This document shows, piece by piece, positions 13,946 to 26,383 of a stretch of DNA of 64,000 nt (the stretch's first letter is position 1; the number at the start of each line of letters is the position of its first letter). The translations under genes and the position numbers were made by a program. The notes under the pieces are model-generated. The model searched no databases. It was not told the DNA's origin and worked only from the letters and a program-made list of their open reading frames with translations. Source of the stretch: Holacanthus passer (Eukaryota > Chordata > Actinopteri > Pomacanthidae); contig JAFREQ010000027.1 of NCBI GenBank assembly GCA_025331565.1, forward strand, positions 1,745,501 to 1,809,500, given 5' to 3'.

Positions 13946-14060
13946 ATGACTGCAATAAGGCTAATTCTGTCTCCTCTTCTCCCCTCTCCTGCCCTGCTTC
14001 CCTCCCCTGCTCCTCTGCTTTGTGCTGCTGCTGTGTGTTTGGACACATCTGCTCCCTCAG
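13946..14060 (+). CDS. Candidate signal-peptide exon of the Sidekick gene (weak)
   Basis: An ATG at 13946 opens 38 codons that run without a stop into a perfect CAG|GTGAGT donor (GT at 14061-14062). The peptide starts M-T-A-I-R, continues with a Leu/Ala/Pro-rich stretch, and has a plausible small-residue cleavage zone near residues 27-31 (AAAVC). It ends in phase 1 with a single G. The first Sidekick Ig exon (44710) starts with AG and needs one upstream base, so the join gives GAG (Glu) in frame. Against it: the stretch is pyrimidine-rich, which produces Leu/Ser/Pro peptides by chance. The h-region contains several prolines, the base at -3 of the ATG is T (poor context), and no CpG-rich promoter is visible upstream. 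A stop codon at 13928 closes the frame above this ATG. Matching phase alone has a one-in-three chance. Confidence 0.2.
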
Positions 14061-16012
14061 GTGAGTTGAATTTTTCTTACAGTGCAGTTCACTGCTAAAC
14101 TAAGAAGACACTGAATTTCAAGGACTTGGGTACACAAGTGTTGTGTTGAGTTTATACACTGCCCATAAACTCTATATCATGGTTTACTTTAAAGTAGTCA
14201 CCGTAAAATCGTGGCATATCATCAATTAGGAAACATCCAACTTAACTCTGAGCACCAGTTGTAAATTAAAACAGTTATGATGGCGTGCTCACACTGTTGA
14301 GTAGTTATGACCACTGGCTATTAAGTGACATGTGTCCCTGCTGCCCTGTGATCAAATACTTTCTCCAATCTGTCTCTCTTTCTGCTTCCCCAACTCTCTG
14401 AACTGCCCACGTCCCCCAGTTCACCAACAGTCATAATCATGATTTATAATTGTGATCACAACACCAGCGTGGCAATTTTGATTATGACTTTAGCCATAAT
14501 TGCTCGGCCCTCTTGCACAAAGTAGGACTTGGAGTTGATGCAGCAATCAGCAATACAGGCTGTTTCCAGTTTATGTAAACAGAAACGCAGAGTTTTATTG
14601 AGAACTGTCCCTATTTCACAGCTTTCCTCTCATCATGTCATCATACTCTTTGCTTGTCCTGGGAGAATTGTGTGGAATGAAAATACCAAGAAATAGTAAC
14701 GCTGACTGTCAGAGTGTTCTCAATATTGGCTCGTGTAAATAACTTGGCAAACCACCAGAAGCATTCATTCATTGTCATTTTGTTTTTCCATTGATGTGAG
14801 TAGTGTTTTCAATGCACATGTCCACATCCTCAGGGCACCATGGTCTTATTTTTGTAAATTATTGCAATGGTATTAGTGCAAATGAGCAACACAAATATGG
14901 TTTTATTAATTTAATCACCAACAGTGTTTGCAGTGAAGCAGTGGGATCCCTGTGCTGCATTTCTTAAAGGGGCTGGATTAGAAAGAATTAGGCAAAGATA
15001 TAATGCAAAGGTGTGAAGGGGACTAGCTGTGATCATGGCCAATCAGCTCCTGGCTTTTCACTCTTAATGGTATACGTTTGCTGAGCTGTTTCAAAGACAC
15101 AGATGCTCCTGATGCACTTCTTCCAGTACAGTGTTTTTTTGATGAGGATGTGAGGATTGATAGGAGCGGGTGTTCCTGACATAGCTCAGTGATTTTATGT
15201 GAGGAGAGATCTTGAGAATGGATCTGTGCAAACTACTGCAGCCATTATGTTTCCGTGATGATATTATTCATATTTCTGTCACCTTTATGATAAGATTAGC
15301 AGTTGCATTGCATAAACTTGGAAAGTTCTGTGGAAGACCAATCTGATGCAGAAGCACTTAGAAGAAGCTCAGTCAAGGCTTCCACGTTGAATATACAACA
15401 GAACAAACATTTGAAGAGGCACAGTAAATAGTTGCAGTATTAGAAAAAGGTGTATTTAACCAAAATAAATAGCCTTCATATAGAACATCATACACCTGTT
15501 GAGGATGACAGATGAAGATAAAACTCCATCTGCAAACACAGGGACATTTAACCGTATATTGATTTTTCAAAATTGCTTTGACAGACTAGCAGAAGATCAG
15601 CAGCTTTCTCCTCAATTTCTCCTCCATTTCTAATACCTGAAGCATTTTCTGAGCTGTGCTTATTGCAAAGAGACCATGTTTACTCTAAACAGTAATGATC
15701 TGCGTCTTCTTGCAGCAAGAAACACAGCACCTTGTAGATACATTTGGTTTTTGGGATATGTGTGACCAAGGAAATACTCTTGCTCGGAGTTTAAGTAACT
15801 CTTCTTTTTCAAGGATTTAAAGTGCTTTTTCTATAAAGAGTAGAGTATTTATGAACAAAACTCATTTTTTGTAAATTTTACTTTGGGTATAATCATGTAA
15901 TGTTTTACAATACAGTTATTATATATAGAGAGAGAGACATGGAGCATTAATATTGAGTTATTGCCCAGTCCTACATCGTGTATCAGTCATTTATGTGATT
16001 TTGGAAGTGCCT

Positions 16013-16014
<2 letters not shown>

Positions 16015-16073
<59 letters not shown>

Positions 16074-16084
16074 TGTGTGTGTGT
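16015..16084. repeat. (GT)n microsatellite, longest GT run in the window
   Basis: About 70 bp of GT with one CT interruption. It forms the left border of a copy of family Z (16085-16308). Confidence 0.97.
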
Positions 16085-16308
16085 TCGCTTATGTCCAAAT
16101 TGGGGATATACACTAGACTCAAGACCAGTTGATTCGGGACAGCGGTGCAATTGGGGACAAAAAGTGGTGTCCTCAATTTGGAAAACTGTGATTTTTAGGT
16201 CAACAGTTAAGGTTATTGTTAGGTTAAGGTTAGGTAGTCCTTCAGGTTAGTCTCCAGGAAATGAATGTAAGTCTATGTAAATTCCCCAAAAGTGACATAA
16301 GTAAAGAC
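16085..16308 (-). repeat. Interspersed repeat family Z, copy 1 (inverted)
   Basis: A unit of about 220 bp bounded on both sides by GT microsatellites. Read on the minus strand it contains TACATAGACTTACATTCATT, CTGGAGAC, then a series of CCTAACCTTAACC-like words, and it ends with the CA run. The second copy at 32245-32481 shows the same order (TACATTGACTTCCACTCATT, GGGAGAC, CCCTAACCCTAAC) on the + strand. The TTAGGG-like words belong to this interspersed family and are not a telomere array. I recognise the pattern from fish genomes but cannot name the family. Confidence 0.65.
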
Positions 16309-16330
16309 TGTGTGTGTGTGTGTGTGTGTG
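16309..16330. repeat. (TG)n microsatellite bordering family Z copy 1
   Basis: A pure TG run of about 22 bp at the right edge of the family Z copy. Confidence 0.95.
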
Positions 16331-16921
16331 CATGCTTATGAAAAAAACAGTCATGAAAATATCACAAAATACCAGCGCTTCCACTGAAACGAACTCTGTC
16401 GGCAGAAGCGCAAGTGTAATTTCTTGCCACTGAAACTGTTCTCTGGCACCCAATTTGTACTGATTATAGTGTCATGGCTCACTATGTCATTGCATGACAA
16501 AATGTGAACTGGAGCACTCAAGCCTGGAGTGCCAACAGAATTGTCACTTTACTGGCCTAAGGTCACGGTGCTTCATCTGCATCCACACAAAATTGGGGCC
16601 AGAAGAATTTTTGAATGATTGTGAGAGTGTCTGCAGTGATGTTAGCTCACTAATTAGATATATTTTCATGGAAAATTTATAAGAGTTTGTGGGATGGCTT
16701 CTTAAGCATTTTGCTTTACTGGCGTCATAAAGCCTGGAGACCCAAATGTTCATTTGCAGTCATTATGTTAATGGCAATTAGTATTGACTTTTGCTGCTTG
16801 CTGGTGAGTGGGCCAAATGTTTGCAGGAAATTATAGCAGCCGTCACTGAGAGCAATATTTATGCTGACGTAATCTTTATTCTGACCACACAGAGCTCTGG
16901 TACACAGACACAACTGACACC

Positions 16922-16925
<4 letters not shown>

Positions 16926-16955
<30 letters not shown>
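16926..16955. repeat. (GT)n microsatellite
   Basis: A pure GT run of about 30 bp. Confidence 0.95.
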
Positions 16956-16956
<1 letters not shown>

Positions 16957-17249
16957 CTGGATGTGCTGATGTGCGTTTTGAAGTGCATTGCGTACTACTC
17001 AGGCAGAAGAGAGTGCGTAGGTTTTATGAAGGGTGCATTACTGGACAGAGAGCAGGGAGAGACAGCTCTCATCGTCTGTTACCCAACATTATTCACTGTG
17101 TATTGGTGCGTGTGGGTGTCTGGATGGAAAGGTATTGGCATGATACATTACCTCTTTGGAATATTGCTAACAATTTTTTTTGCACGTATAAAGGCATATT
17201 TTGTGAGAATGTAATCAGAAACTAATGGCGCAGAAGTTATTTATTAAGT

Positions 17250-17484
17250 GGTTATTCAGTTGATTTTATTAATCATGTTCAAATATTTATACAGTGGACA
17301 TTATCAGCAACATTAACATAAAGTTACCGGATACTTTTGGGTGTTTTGGGTGTTGGTCAGACATCACTTTTGGCTCTTGGAAAATGTGATGAACATTTTT
17401 TTGGCATTTTACAAATAAATTCAGTTCATGAAATAAATAATGAATGGCTTAATCTGTAATGAAAATAATCACGAGTTGCAGCCC
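17250..17484 (-). repeat. Interspersed repeat family X, copy 2 (inverted)
   Basis: The right end reads ATGAAAATAATCACGAGTTG followed by CAGCCC. This is the reverse complement of the left end expected for the family seen at 12978-13311. The internal TGTTGGTCAGACA matches the reverse complement of the CCAACCAACAGTCC word of copies 1 and 3. The left part is degenerate. Confidence 0.65.
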
Positions 17485-19421
17485 AAGACACACAGCATGT
17501 ACCAGCTGGCGCGCTTCCATTTTTTTGTACATTCTGTGTCACAACTCTCTCTGCCGCCAGTTTTTAATCTACATTTTTAGTTTTTTTCCTTCGGTTTTGT
17601 TCATCTCTCATTTGCCTCCCCTCAATCTCCATTTCTTCCCTCCCTCTCTCCTCCACCCTTCCTTGTACCACCCTTCCCCTTCTCTTCTTCCCTCTGTCTC
17701 CTTCATTCTTTCGGTCTCGTCGCTCTCACCTTTCTTCTCTCTCCATCTCTCACACTAATCCGCAGAAGACGGTACGGGTCTGCTCTCTGGGATTGAAGGA
17801 AAGAGGGTTTAATACCCTTCCTGACTCTGTGTGTGTGTGTGTGTGTGTGGATGTGTGCATGTACGTGAGCAGGTTTGTGCATGCTTGCGTGCACACCCCT
17901 TTGCTTGTGTGAAATAGGGAGATATTGGTCTGAATATATAAGTGGATTCAAAGGTGCGGTGTTGAATTTACATTCTCTCGCTGCCGAAGGAGGACACAGC
18001 GGCAAGATGGAGACGGGGAAAGTTTGTCTTTTTGTTCAGAGCTGTACCCCGCCACCCCCCCCCACCCCAAACACACAGTAACAAACACACAGCCTGTTGG
18101 AGAAAGAGTGTGAATGATGTATGGAGCTCTCGTCTGTGATAAGCCTCATCCACCACTCCTTCCTATTACTCGCCTTTTCTACCATTCGAGGATTCGGTGC
18201 TCTTGTTAGCGGGTCGATGAGGGCAGGAGCAGGGGCAGGAGGAGGAGGGCTGACTGCAGGGCTCTCCGATGATACTACTCATTCTGTTAACTCTCCTCTT
18301 CCTCTCCTCTACCTCTTTTCTGTCTTTCCCTCGCTCTCTACATCCATTCCTTCCTCCCTTCATCTCCCGGGCAGTAGAAATTACTTGTCCCCTTGCAAGG
18401 GCGCATCATCAATCCCATGATTCATTGCGCGTTGCCACCGTAATGGCAGCTGCTTTGATTGAATCGAGGGGGCGCGTGCATTTGTGTCTCTGCTTGGACA
18501 CAGTTGTGTGTGCGTGAGAGATGACTTCTGAATGAAAGGTTTATTTTTTTAACCTTTTAAAAGCACCGTGTTTGTCTGCCCTCCACCTCTAGCACGCACT
18601 CCCTCGCTCCCCCCCTCCATCTCTCGCAATATCACCCACGCTCTTCAGGGCTGCAGTCATGTTTGCTTGACACCCCCCCTGTTGTTTTTCTTTCTTTTTT
18701 GCAGTTTAGTACTACATTTAGTACTAAATGCTAATGCTGCAATAAATTGTGTGTTTTTGTGTTAGGGCTACGCTCATAATGGGTAATACAATCAGAGAAA
18801 TGGAAGGGCTTTTGCTCCCTGTTAATTCACTGCTTGCTAATGCACATCTTTCTCCCTGTTCAACTCTCGCTCTCTCCTGTTTGTCTCTCCCTGTCTCCAT
18901 TTTTTTTTCTATGCTCATCCCCTTAAATATAATTTCTCCATTCATCCAATTTCGGTAATGCTATCGACTGCTCTCTCTGCTTCTTCTTTCTTTGTTTCTC
19001 CCTTGGTGTTTTCTCCGTGGCACCCTCGCACCTTCCCAGACATGAAACTTTGATTGGGGTTAAGGTGTCAGATTGTTGTCACTGCTTTCAGTGAAACTCG
19101 AGTGAAGTTTCCCTCTTTTCTTGTCTTGTCACTTTTTTAATCAGTCACTGTCTGTGATGCATATGGTGTGTCATTCGTTATGCTTGTACTATTTCCTGTA
19201 AGGAGGGAAGGCAGATTGTTCTTGTCTAATTTCTAACTAAGAAAGTGATTAAAACACCTCCTTCCTTTAAAGTAACAACTAATTGGGATTGAGCAGCCAT
19301 CACAACTTGTCAGGGAAAGACATTTATTTTTTTTCTCTACTTATATATTTATACTCTCTTGGCTGCTTCGCTGGCTGCCAGTTCTCCTCTATATTAGCAG
19401 CATTGTTTTTTGCTCACTGGA
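17485..19421. other. Noncoding stretch rich in pyrimidine blocks
   Basis: Pyrimidine-rich blocks lie at about 17580-17760 and 18290-18370, a GT run lies at 17828-17849, and a C-rich run lies near 18048-18066. The open frames here are low in complexity. I see no gene. Confidence 0.55.
17828..17849. repeat. (GT)n microsatellite
   Basis: A pure GT run of about 20 bp. Confidence 0.93.
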
Positions 19422-19785
19422 TGTGATGACCCCTGGTCTACTAACCTGTATCACTGTCAGCTCTGCAGGTAGCTGATTAATGTGATCTGGAACACCTGTG
19501 GCGCCCAGTGTGTTCCAAGGTCACGTAGGTCCTGGCTGCAGTCTGATCACTCTCTCTGCAGGCACACACCAGTTTGTTTTGGTTGTTGCCTTAGTTTATC
19601 CTTATGCTCTGCTTTGCACCTTACAACACCTGCACACACATCCTTCACTGATTTCACTGATTTATACACCCCTTGCTGCAAATATTTAACTTGACACTTT
19701 AATTTGATTTAATAATGTTTTTTTGTTAATTATTTTAATTGGTGTGCCTCCCTTTTGTTGTAATCACTTGAGCCAGGTCGTAACA
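19422..19785 (+). mobile_element. Solo-LTR-like unit
   Basis: A 364 bp unit that begins TGTGATGACC and ends GGTCGTAACA. The ends are inverted (the reverse complement of the right end is TGTTACGACC) and have the TG...CA form of retroviral-type long terminal repeats. The interior (paired CTGCAG words, TGGAACACCTGTGG, then an AT-rich right third with TTTAATTTGATTTAATAATG) looks like a fish LTR that I have met before, probably of the gypsy type. No convincing 4-5 bp target duplication flanks it, and no internal gag or pol is present. A solo LTR left by recombination fits best, but an unrelated repeat with similar ends is possible. Confidence 0.45.
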
Positions 19786-21329
19786 AACAGCTGCTTGTCC
19801 ATTAAGGTTATTTTGTTAAAAGGTTTGTTTTTGATATCTGAGCCCATATTTTCTAATTACCATGAAGAAACTGGTGTCAGTGTTTTCCACCAGTCTGCCT
19901 TTTATCTTGACAGACAGTCAGAACTACCTTTTTAAGATCATAGTTTCCCATTAAAGTTACCTGTTGACATATCAATTGCAGGCTCATGTTAAAATCCCAA
20001 TTATACCCAGATGATTCCAGTCACAACCACAATTTTTACATTGAAATGGTTTTGACTGAAAATGCTGTCTTTGGGCTCTTCGTGCTTGTCATGGTGTTAC
20101 AGATTTTTTAGAATAATAGAATAGAAGAAAGAATAATAGAATAAAGTTGACATTTCACATTAAGGGATACAGCTTATTCCTAATATGATGAGAAAAAAAG
20201 CACCATTTTACCATCAGTTGTTGGCAGAGTTTCCTCCTGTTAATCCCAGCAACTTGCGAATTGGGGAAATTCCCAAATGTCTCTGTCTTATTTACACCCT
20301 CGTTCATATTTTCATGGGTGTTTAACTTGTAATTCTTGTATTTCTGAGAGAAACCTTGGGGAAACATACTGTTCTCTTGTTGTGTTGTGAAATCGCTCCC
20401 TAATTCACTCCCTCACTACTCCCTCTGTAATAGACTCTTGTTAGTTTCCTCTGTGGTGAGCAGTAAATTGAGAATTTGAGCACTTGAAGCGTCGTCATTT
20501 AGTGCCATCACTGATGAGGTGCAGTGTCATCTCTCACTGTAATTTTCACATATAGATTGAGGCACGTTGCATTGTGGGAATTTTAGCAGAAAGTAATGTA
20601 CATGTCGTTCACACTACTTTTTCACTCCGCTGTGGGAAATTTGAGGGCACTATTTACTGTAGTCTGTAAACTGTGCACTCTGAGTTTGGACACTGAAGCA
20701 AAATGGCGGAGGGTAAATTTGGTGCACTAGGAGGTAAATGGTGTGTGATGTCAGACAAAGTCAATCATTGTCGTCTTAGTGTAATATACCAAAGTAAATA
20801 TCATAGAAGACTGACTGATATGATCAATTTATGATCTCGACATATGTTCCTTTACAAAACTCTACAACACTTGTATTTATCATTGTTCCTCGTCTCACAA
20901 ATTTAATCTAAAATCCATTTAGTCTCCAGATAAAACCTATTATCCCTTTTGTACCTGTAGTGTACCTTTGACGTATTCAAATTTTACAAGCTGACAATCG
21001 GATATTCATGTGGAGAGAGGAGTTGAATAGAAACTAATTTTAAGTGATTATCTATTGGAGAATGGTAAAAAACGATTTGATAAAAAGTGACCCACGCCTG
21101 TTCTTATTTCTTCTGTGTCTAGTTTCTCACTTTGAGGGCTGGAGCTAATACTCAGCTGCTTTGGCTATTAGCGATGAGGTTATTAGTGTCAGCTGAGCAG
21201 CTGATTGGACCGATAAGTGTCACACAGTGATGTCATCCTCTCATCATTGTATTGATTGCTGTGGCTGTGCTGCTGCCTGGCCAATCAGTCCTAATAAAAC
21301 CACCAGGTAAATGTCTGGGTGTGTGATTA

Positions 21330-21350
21330 GTCTGTGTGTGTGTGTGTGTG
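21330..21350. repeat. (GT)n microsatellite
   Basis: A pure GT run of about 20 bp. Confidence 0.92.
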
Positions 21351-21859
21351 TCTAAAATTGACTTTTTGACGGCCAAGGGAACTGGTAGATGAAAAAATCC
21401 ACCAGCCAAGCATATTTTTTAGCTGCCAAAATAATAAATTGCCTTTTTGTGTCACATATACATTCATTTCAGCACATTTACTTGTTGAAGACTAAGAGGC
21501 TAAAGCGAAATTCGAAGCAAAATTATTTTAATACAGTGATCAACAGTTCAATTCTGAATACAACCCCAGAAGTCTTGATCTCCAAATTCTACTGAAGTAC
21601 TTGTAAGTAAATGTACTTAAGGATCAAACACACAAGTAAATTTGAGGGTTTTGTAAAACTATTGAATGCTTAATCATCTAAAGCCTTCTGAGATTCCTTG
21701 CCAAACAGAAAATCTACCCACATTTGGCACTTGGTGTTAATTTCAGACCCTGTGTGTGTATATATTTGTTTATGTCTAAAAGAGGCAGAGATAAGGAAAC
21801 GGAGACAGGGAGAATTACATAGCCACAGACAACTCTCTCTCATGCAGGCATGTGCATAT

Positions 21860-21860
<1 letters not shown>

Positions 21861-21905
<45 letters not shown>

Positions 21906-21911
21906 ACACAC
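21861..21911. repeat. (CA)n microsatellite
   Basis: About 50 bp of CA with one TA interruption near 21901. Confidence 0.95.
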
Positions 21912-22081
21912 TTATGGATACACACACAGGAAAAGTGTGGCTTTGCCAGGGTGTTTAGACCAGTCGATAGGTAATCAGCTTGGTGGGTATGTAACAGTAG
22001 TAATTCCCTGCTACCCACCACTCGGCCTTCTGTGGGAATTAGAGAGGTGCTGTCAGATATCACAGCAAATTGGAATCCTTA

Positions 22082-22118
22082 CACACACTCACACACACAC
22101 ACTCACACACACACACAA
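22082..22118. repeat. (CA)n microsatellite, interrupted
   Basis: CA units broken by several CT steps. Confidence 0.9.
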
Positions 22119-23106
22119 AGACATAGGACTCGGCAGGAATGAATTTTTTCTTGAATGAATGTATCCACAACAAGTAAGAGACACATATACGCAGACAAAT
22201 GCATAAAAGCCGTTTGAGATTTAGTCATACAGAAGACAAGACTTGACATTGTGTAGGATCCATTTTATCAGCACATAAAAGAAACTGCCATCAATGTTTT
22301 TATCATTCATTTCAGACTTCATCTTCAGGCTGAACTGAAAAGATAATTTACTTAAAAGTCTGTCTTGATGGAATGATAAAAGCGGCCGCACAGTATCAGG
22401 ACATCTAACATCTTATTACAGAAGGAATTACGGAAGCATTTAGAGTAATGAAAAAGGCAATTGTATTAAATTGACACCGGAGGAACCAAAGGATAAGAAA
22501 GGAGGATAGCACTTATGAAGTATTAATGTACAAGCTGTCTATTGGGGTCCCCGTTGTTCCACAGAGGTTTATATCTGTTGTGTCTGCGCCGTCCGACCAC
22601 TCACTATACTTCCCTTTACCGTCTGCCTCTCTCATCTCTTACTCACCTTCTCCTCCGCCGTTCTTTATCTACCTCCCCCTCCACTCCAATAGGCTGCTCG
22701 AGTGACACAGAGCACAAGTTAAAACACACCGCCTGTCTGCGTGATGAATGAATCAGTGGAGGAGAGAAAGGAGGAGTGGATGGGGAGGTAGAGGAGGAAA
22801 AGGTCACAGTGTTCCCTGAATCAAAACCTCCACTGTTTGACCACGGAGAGTGCTGGTGTTGATCTTCGAGGTGTGTCTTGTCACTGACGACACACGGTTG
22901 GATGAACATGGTGGGGATTCGGTGTTTGTGGGGCTGGAGGAGGAGGTCACACCAGGTGTTAGATGAGCTAAGGGAGTCACAGACGATTTTAATACCATTT
23001 CCCGTTTCCTGCGTGTAAGAGGGAAAGAGAGCCGAAGGTAAAGTCACTGGCAGCCTGAACTAACAGCCTGACTTATTCACTGTAATACATAGTGTGTTCT
23101 CTTTTT

Positions 23107-23108
<2 letters not shown>

Positions 23109-23141
<33 letters not shown>

Positions 23142-23142
23142 G
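23109..23142. repeat. (TC)n microsatellite between T-rich runs
   Basis: A CT dinucleotide run with oligo-T on both sides. Confidence 0.93.
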
Positions 23143-23369
23143 TTTTTCCCCTTTTTTTTCTTGCTCAATTTGTCTCAACGTGTCTCTTGTCTCAACAAAT
23201 GATGAACAACCATAATGTGGTTTATGAGTGATTAAAGCGGTCACAGGCCCATAAATTCAAACTGAAAATGTTTCATTCCATCTTACTTTTTCTGTTTCTT
23301 TGTATCTCACTCAACTGGGGATGCAACCATTCTTTCCATGTGACAAAGTCGGTCTGTCGGCTCATTACT

Positions 23370-23640
23370 TTCGACCAGACGAAAAATATCTCAACAGCTA
23401 TTGGACAGATTGGCATGGAATTTTGTAGAGGCATTCATGACTCCTGCTGACTTTGGGGATTCTGTGGCATTTCCCTCTAGCGCCACCTCATGCTTGACAT
23501 TTTTGCTTTCAAGTGAAATGTCTCAACAACAATCAGATGATGTTCCATGAAATTTGGTAGACATTCATGTACCACCTGTTAGCATGCCGAAGTTAGCATT
23601 TACCTCAAAGCGTCGCTGTGCCTAAGTACGTCCCAGAATC
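23370..23640 (+). repeat. Interspersed repeat family Y, copy 1
   Basis: It begins with TATCTCAACAGCTATTGGAC and GGCATGGAATTTTGTAG. It contains CTAGCGCCACCTCATG and ends GTTAGCATGCCGAAGTTAGC followed by ACCTCAAAGC. The same ordered words occur at 61290-61775. I recognise it as a very common fish interspersed repeat with short TTAGCATGC palindromes, but I cannot name it. It abuts family X copy 3 on its right. Confidence 0.65.
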
Positions 23641-23654
23641 CAAGGCAATTTTGT

Positions 23655-23842
23655 CAAAATGTCCATTTTGTCCAACCAACAGTCCAAAACCCAAAGAAAA
23701 AGCTGTTTCGTTTACAACAATATAAAACAGAGAAGAGCAGTAAATCATTATATTTGAGAGGTTTTAACTGGCAGAAAATTGGCATTTTTCCTTGATAAAG
23801 GCTCAGATGATTGCTCTATTATCAAAATGTTGATTGTTTCAG
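23655..23842 (+). repeat. Interspersed repeat family X, copy 3 (truncated)
   Basis: It shares TTTTGTCCAACCAACAGTCC exactly with copy 1 (12978-13311), then AACTGGCAGAAAAT, TTGGCATTTTTCCTTGA and TTATCAAAAT. The left end is missing. It lies directly after family Y copy 1, either as one insertion beside another or as one nested in the other. Confidence 0.65.
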
Positions 23843-26324
23843 GCCTGCTCACAAACATGAATTACTGAAATAAGCAACCATAAAAACAAACAAAATTACT
23901 CTTTTTTTTAATCCAACATCTCTGGTTGTCTGCATTTGTCTTTGTCTTCATCTTTGTCCTCAAATTCATTTTCTTGATCTCTTCACCTTTATCTCCCGTT
24001 GTCAGTGTCATCCTGCACATGCAGCTTCATACGGACCAATCAGATCTGTTCTGATGATAGAGGTACAGCATCATCTGCATAATCGCACACACATTACTGT
24101 AGCACGGTACAATGTACATGTACACCCGCATGCATCCTCACCGAGACGGCCTCTAATTAAAACTGTTTTCCTCCTGGCTCCCACAATCCCTTCATTTACG
24201 GGATGTGGTTGCATTATTGTGGAAACCTGCTGAGTGGCTGTCCAATTGTGGTCAAGTCGTCTTTGACGTCTCACACTCAGTATTTTTCCTTCCCTCCTTG
24301 CTGCTCACCACACTTTTCCTTTCTCACTTTTTCCAGAGCAATTCTTCATTATTTGGTGTTATGTATACTCTGCCTGCAGGTTTTGCCTTAAAGAGCAACT
24401 TGCAGGTTGGTGATCCCAGTAAATCAATGTAGAAAATGTACATTTTAGAGATAATACACACATCATATATTACAAATGTCTGAACCTTGGAAACAAAGTC
24501 ATCAAGCTATGTAACCAGACTTCAGTCTTCTAATGTTGGAAAACTGAAGTTACCAATTATGCCTAATCAGCTGGTAAGAATCGACTTACAACAATAAACT
24601 CCAACCACACATTGCTTCTCATTATTGAAAACATTATGCTGACTAATTTGGAACTTGAAACGTTAAAAAACAGGACCCGGCGAGCTGAATCTCTGAATGA
24701 TCTGTGACCTGGGACTCTTGCTGGCAGCTGTACCAGAAGCTGCTGCTGACAGTGGGACTGATGAAGCAGCTGTGTGCGCTGAAGAAAACGGACCAGCTAT
24801 CAGTCTCACACAGTCCTGGATTGGACATTGCGTCCCCGACTCCATCATATCGCTGGGAACATAATCCTCCTGTTTGAGGAGTGCCACATATACCCGTGTT
24901 TTTTTTATTACAGATGCAACAGTACAAACCTCTTCACCTGCACAAACGCAGCCAGGCATGAAAGCCACAGTGACTTTCCTTTTCTTGTTTGGAAGGTTTG
25001 AGTTTGTGCAACCTGTACAACACAATAATGGTAAAATGCAATGTAAAACCAAGACAGAAAGAGGGTGTGCAGAGGCAAGACTCACTAAATTACAGCACAT
25101 ATTCTTCTGAATTTCTGCCATTATGTCTTCCAAAACAAAATCATGCATTAATGTTTCATTTGTTTCCAGCCTTTCCTTGGGTTGCTTGTTACTGATTCCA
25201 ACTTGAACAAATCTCCACTCCTCCTCTCTTCTTGCCTTTCCCTCCTTATGTTGCATTCCTCATCCTGACCTCTCCAGTCCATCGTGCTTGTTTGGAATCC
25301 GCTGCTCATTAGATATTGTAGGCATGGATTCCGCAGTCTGTCTATGGTGAACGAAAAGACAGAAGATGGACAGGAGGAGGATGATGGTAGAGAAACTGGG
25401 AGGGCTGGGAAAGGACGGGGATGAATAAAGACAATAGGAAAGAGGAAAACAAACATGAAACACAGACGTTCGATGCAAGAGGGAGCGTAAGAAAGACAGC
25501 GAGAGGAAGAAGAAGCATTCTGGAAAGCTAAACCGTCTACTTTAGCTGCGAGTAGATAATCACTCCTTCATAGTTCCTTGGGGATGGATAAATGCAACGA
25601 GCGTGGGGACTGATAAAAAAAAATGGGGAGTGTGTAAATGAGAGCTAGTTTTTCTAAAGCTGCGGATGGAATGAGTTTGCGGACCTGAACTCCTAATACA
25701 GCTGCAGTGAAGTGAGTTGAACCAATCTCAGGCTAAGCTGTATTAGGCCATTTTGACAGGCAACAAAAGTCACGGCGCGTCGCAGAAAGGTTCTCTTTGC
25801 TGAAAGTCAGGCTTAGTGGCCAACGTCTATGACTACTTTTTCTTAGGTCAAGCATCTCAAGAACAGTTATTGCTGTTAAAACGAGAAACCTGGGACATGG
25901 ATGACGTAACTGCTGTTGCACTGAAGGAAATAGCTCTGTATATTGTGCAGAATTTGACTTCAGCCATTATAACACAGGTTATTCCACCACCCACCGACTT
26001 TTTTATTTGTTTGTTTCAGCTTTGATTTGAGAATTTAGTAATATCAGATGCAGTGAAAGCATAAAAGGGGTAATGCAGGAAAGCAGCAGAGCCAGTGGCA
26101 GGACAGGTGCGTTAACGCTGCCTCTATCTGCCTCTGGAGTCGGTGTGACTTTGCATTCACTAACTGCTCAGGAACAGCCTTCACTAAGCCTGCAGCGAGA
26201 GACAGATCTTACTCAGTAGACTAGCAAGCTGATAAGGAAGTACACAGCTGCATTATAAATAACCTGCTCAAGAGAATAGTCCCCACTATACTTGACACGA
26301 CAGATAAATGGCAAGAGAGCAGTG

Positions 26325-26381
<57 letters not shown>
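26325..26381. repeat. (GT)n microsatellite
   Basis: A nearly pure GT run of about 57 bp. Confidence 0.97.

Positions 26382-26383
<2 letters not shown>

Larger units (their letters stand above)
14061..17249. other. Noncoding stretch, no gene seen
   Basis: Within it, 14430-14515 contains related words such as ATGATTTATAATTGTGATCA and TTTTGATTATGAC ending in GCTCGGCCC. They resemble the end of a degenerate fish interspersed repeat, at low confidence. GT runs lie at 16015-16084, 16309-16330 and 16926-16955. No splice-flanked open frame resembling a known protein was seen. Confidence 0.5.
19786..23369. other. Noncoding stretch, no gene seen
   Basis: It contains GT/CA runs at 21330-21350, 21861-21911 and 22082-22118 and a CT run at 23109-23142. 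No exon is recognisable on either strand. Confidence 0.55.

Noticed and set aside
24663..25256. Longest minus-strand frame away from low-complexity DNA (197 codons)
   Set aside because: No recognisable motif, mixed composition, no splice-site support and no related frame nearby. It may be part of an unrecognised repeat.
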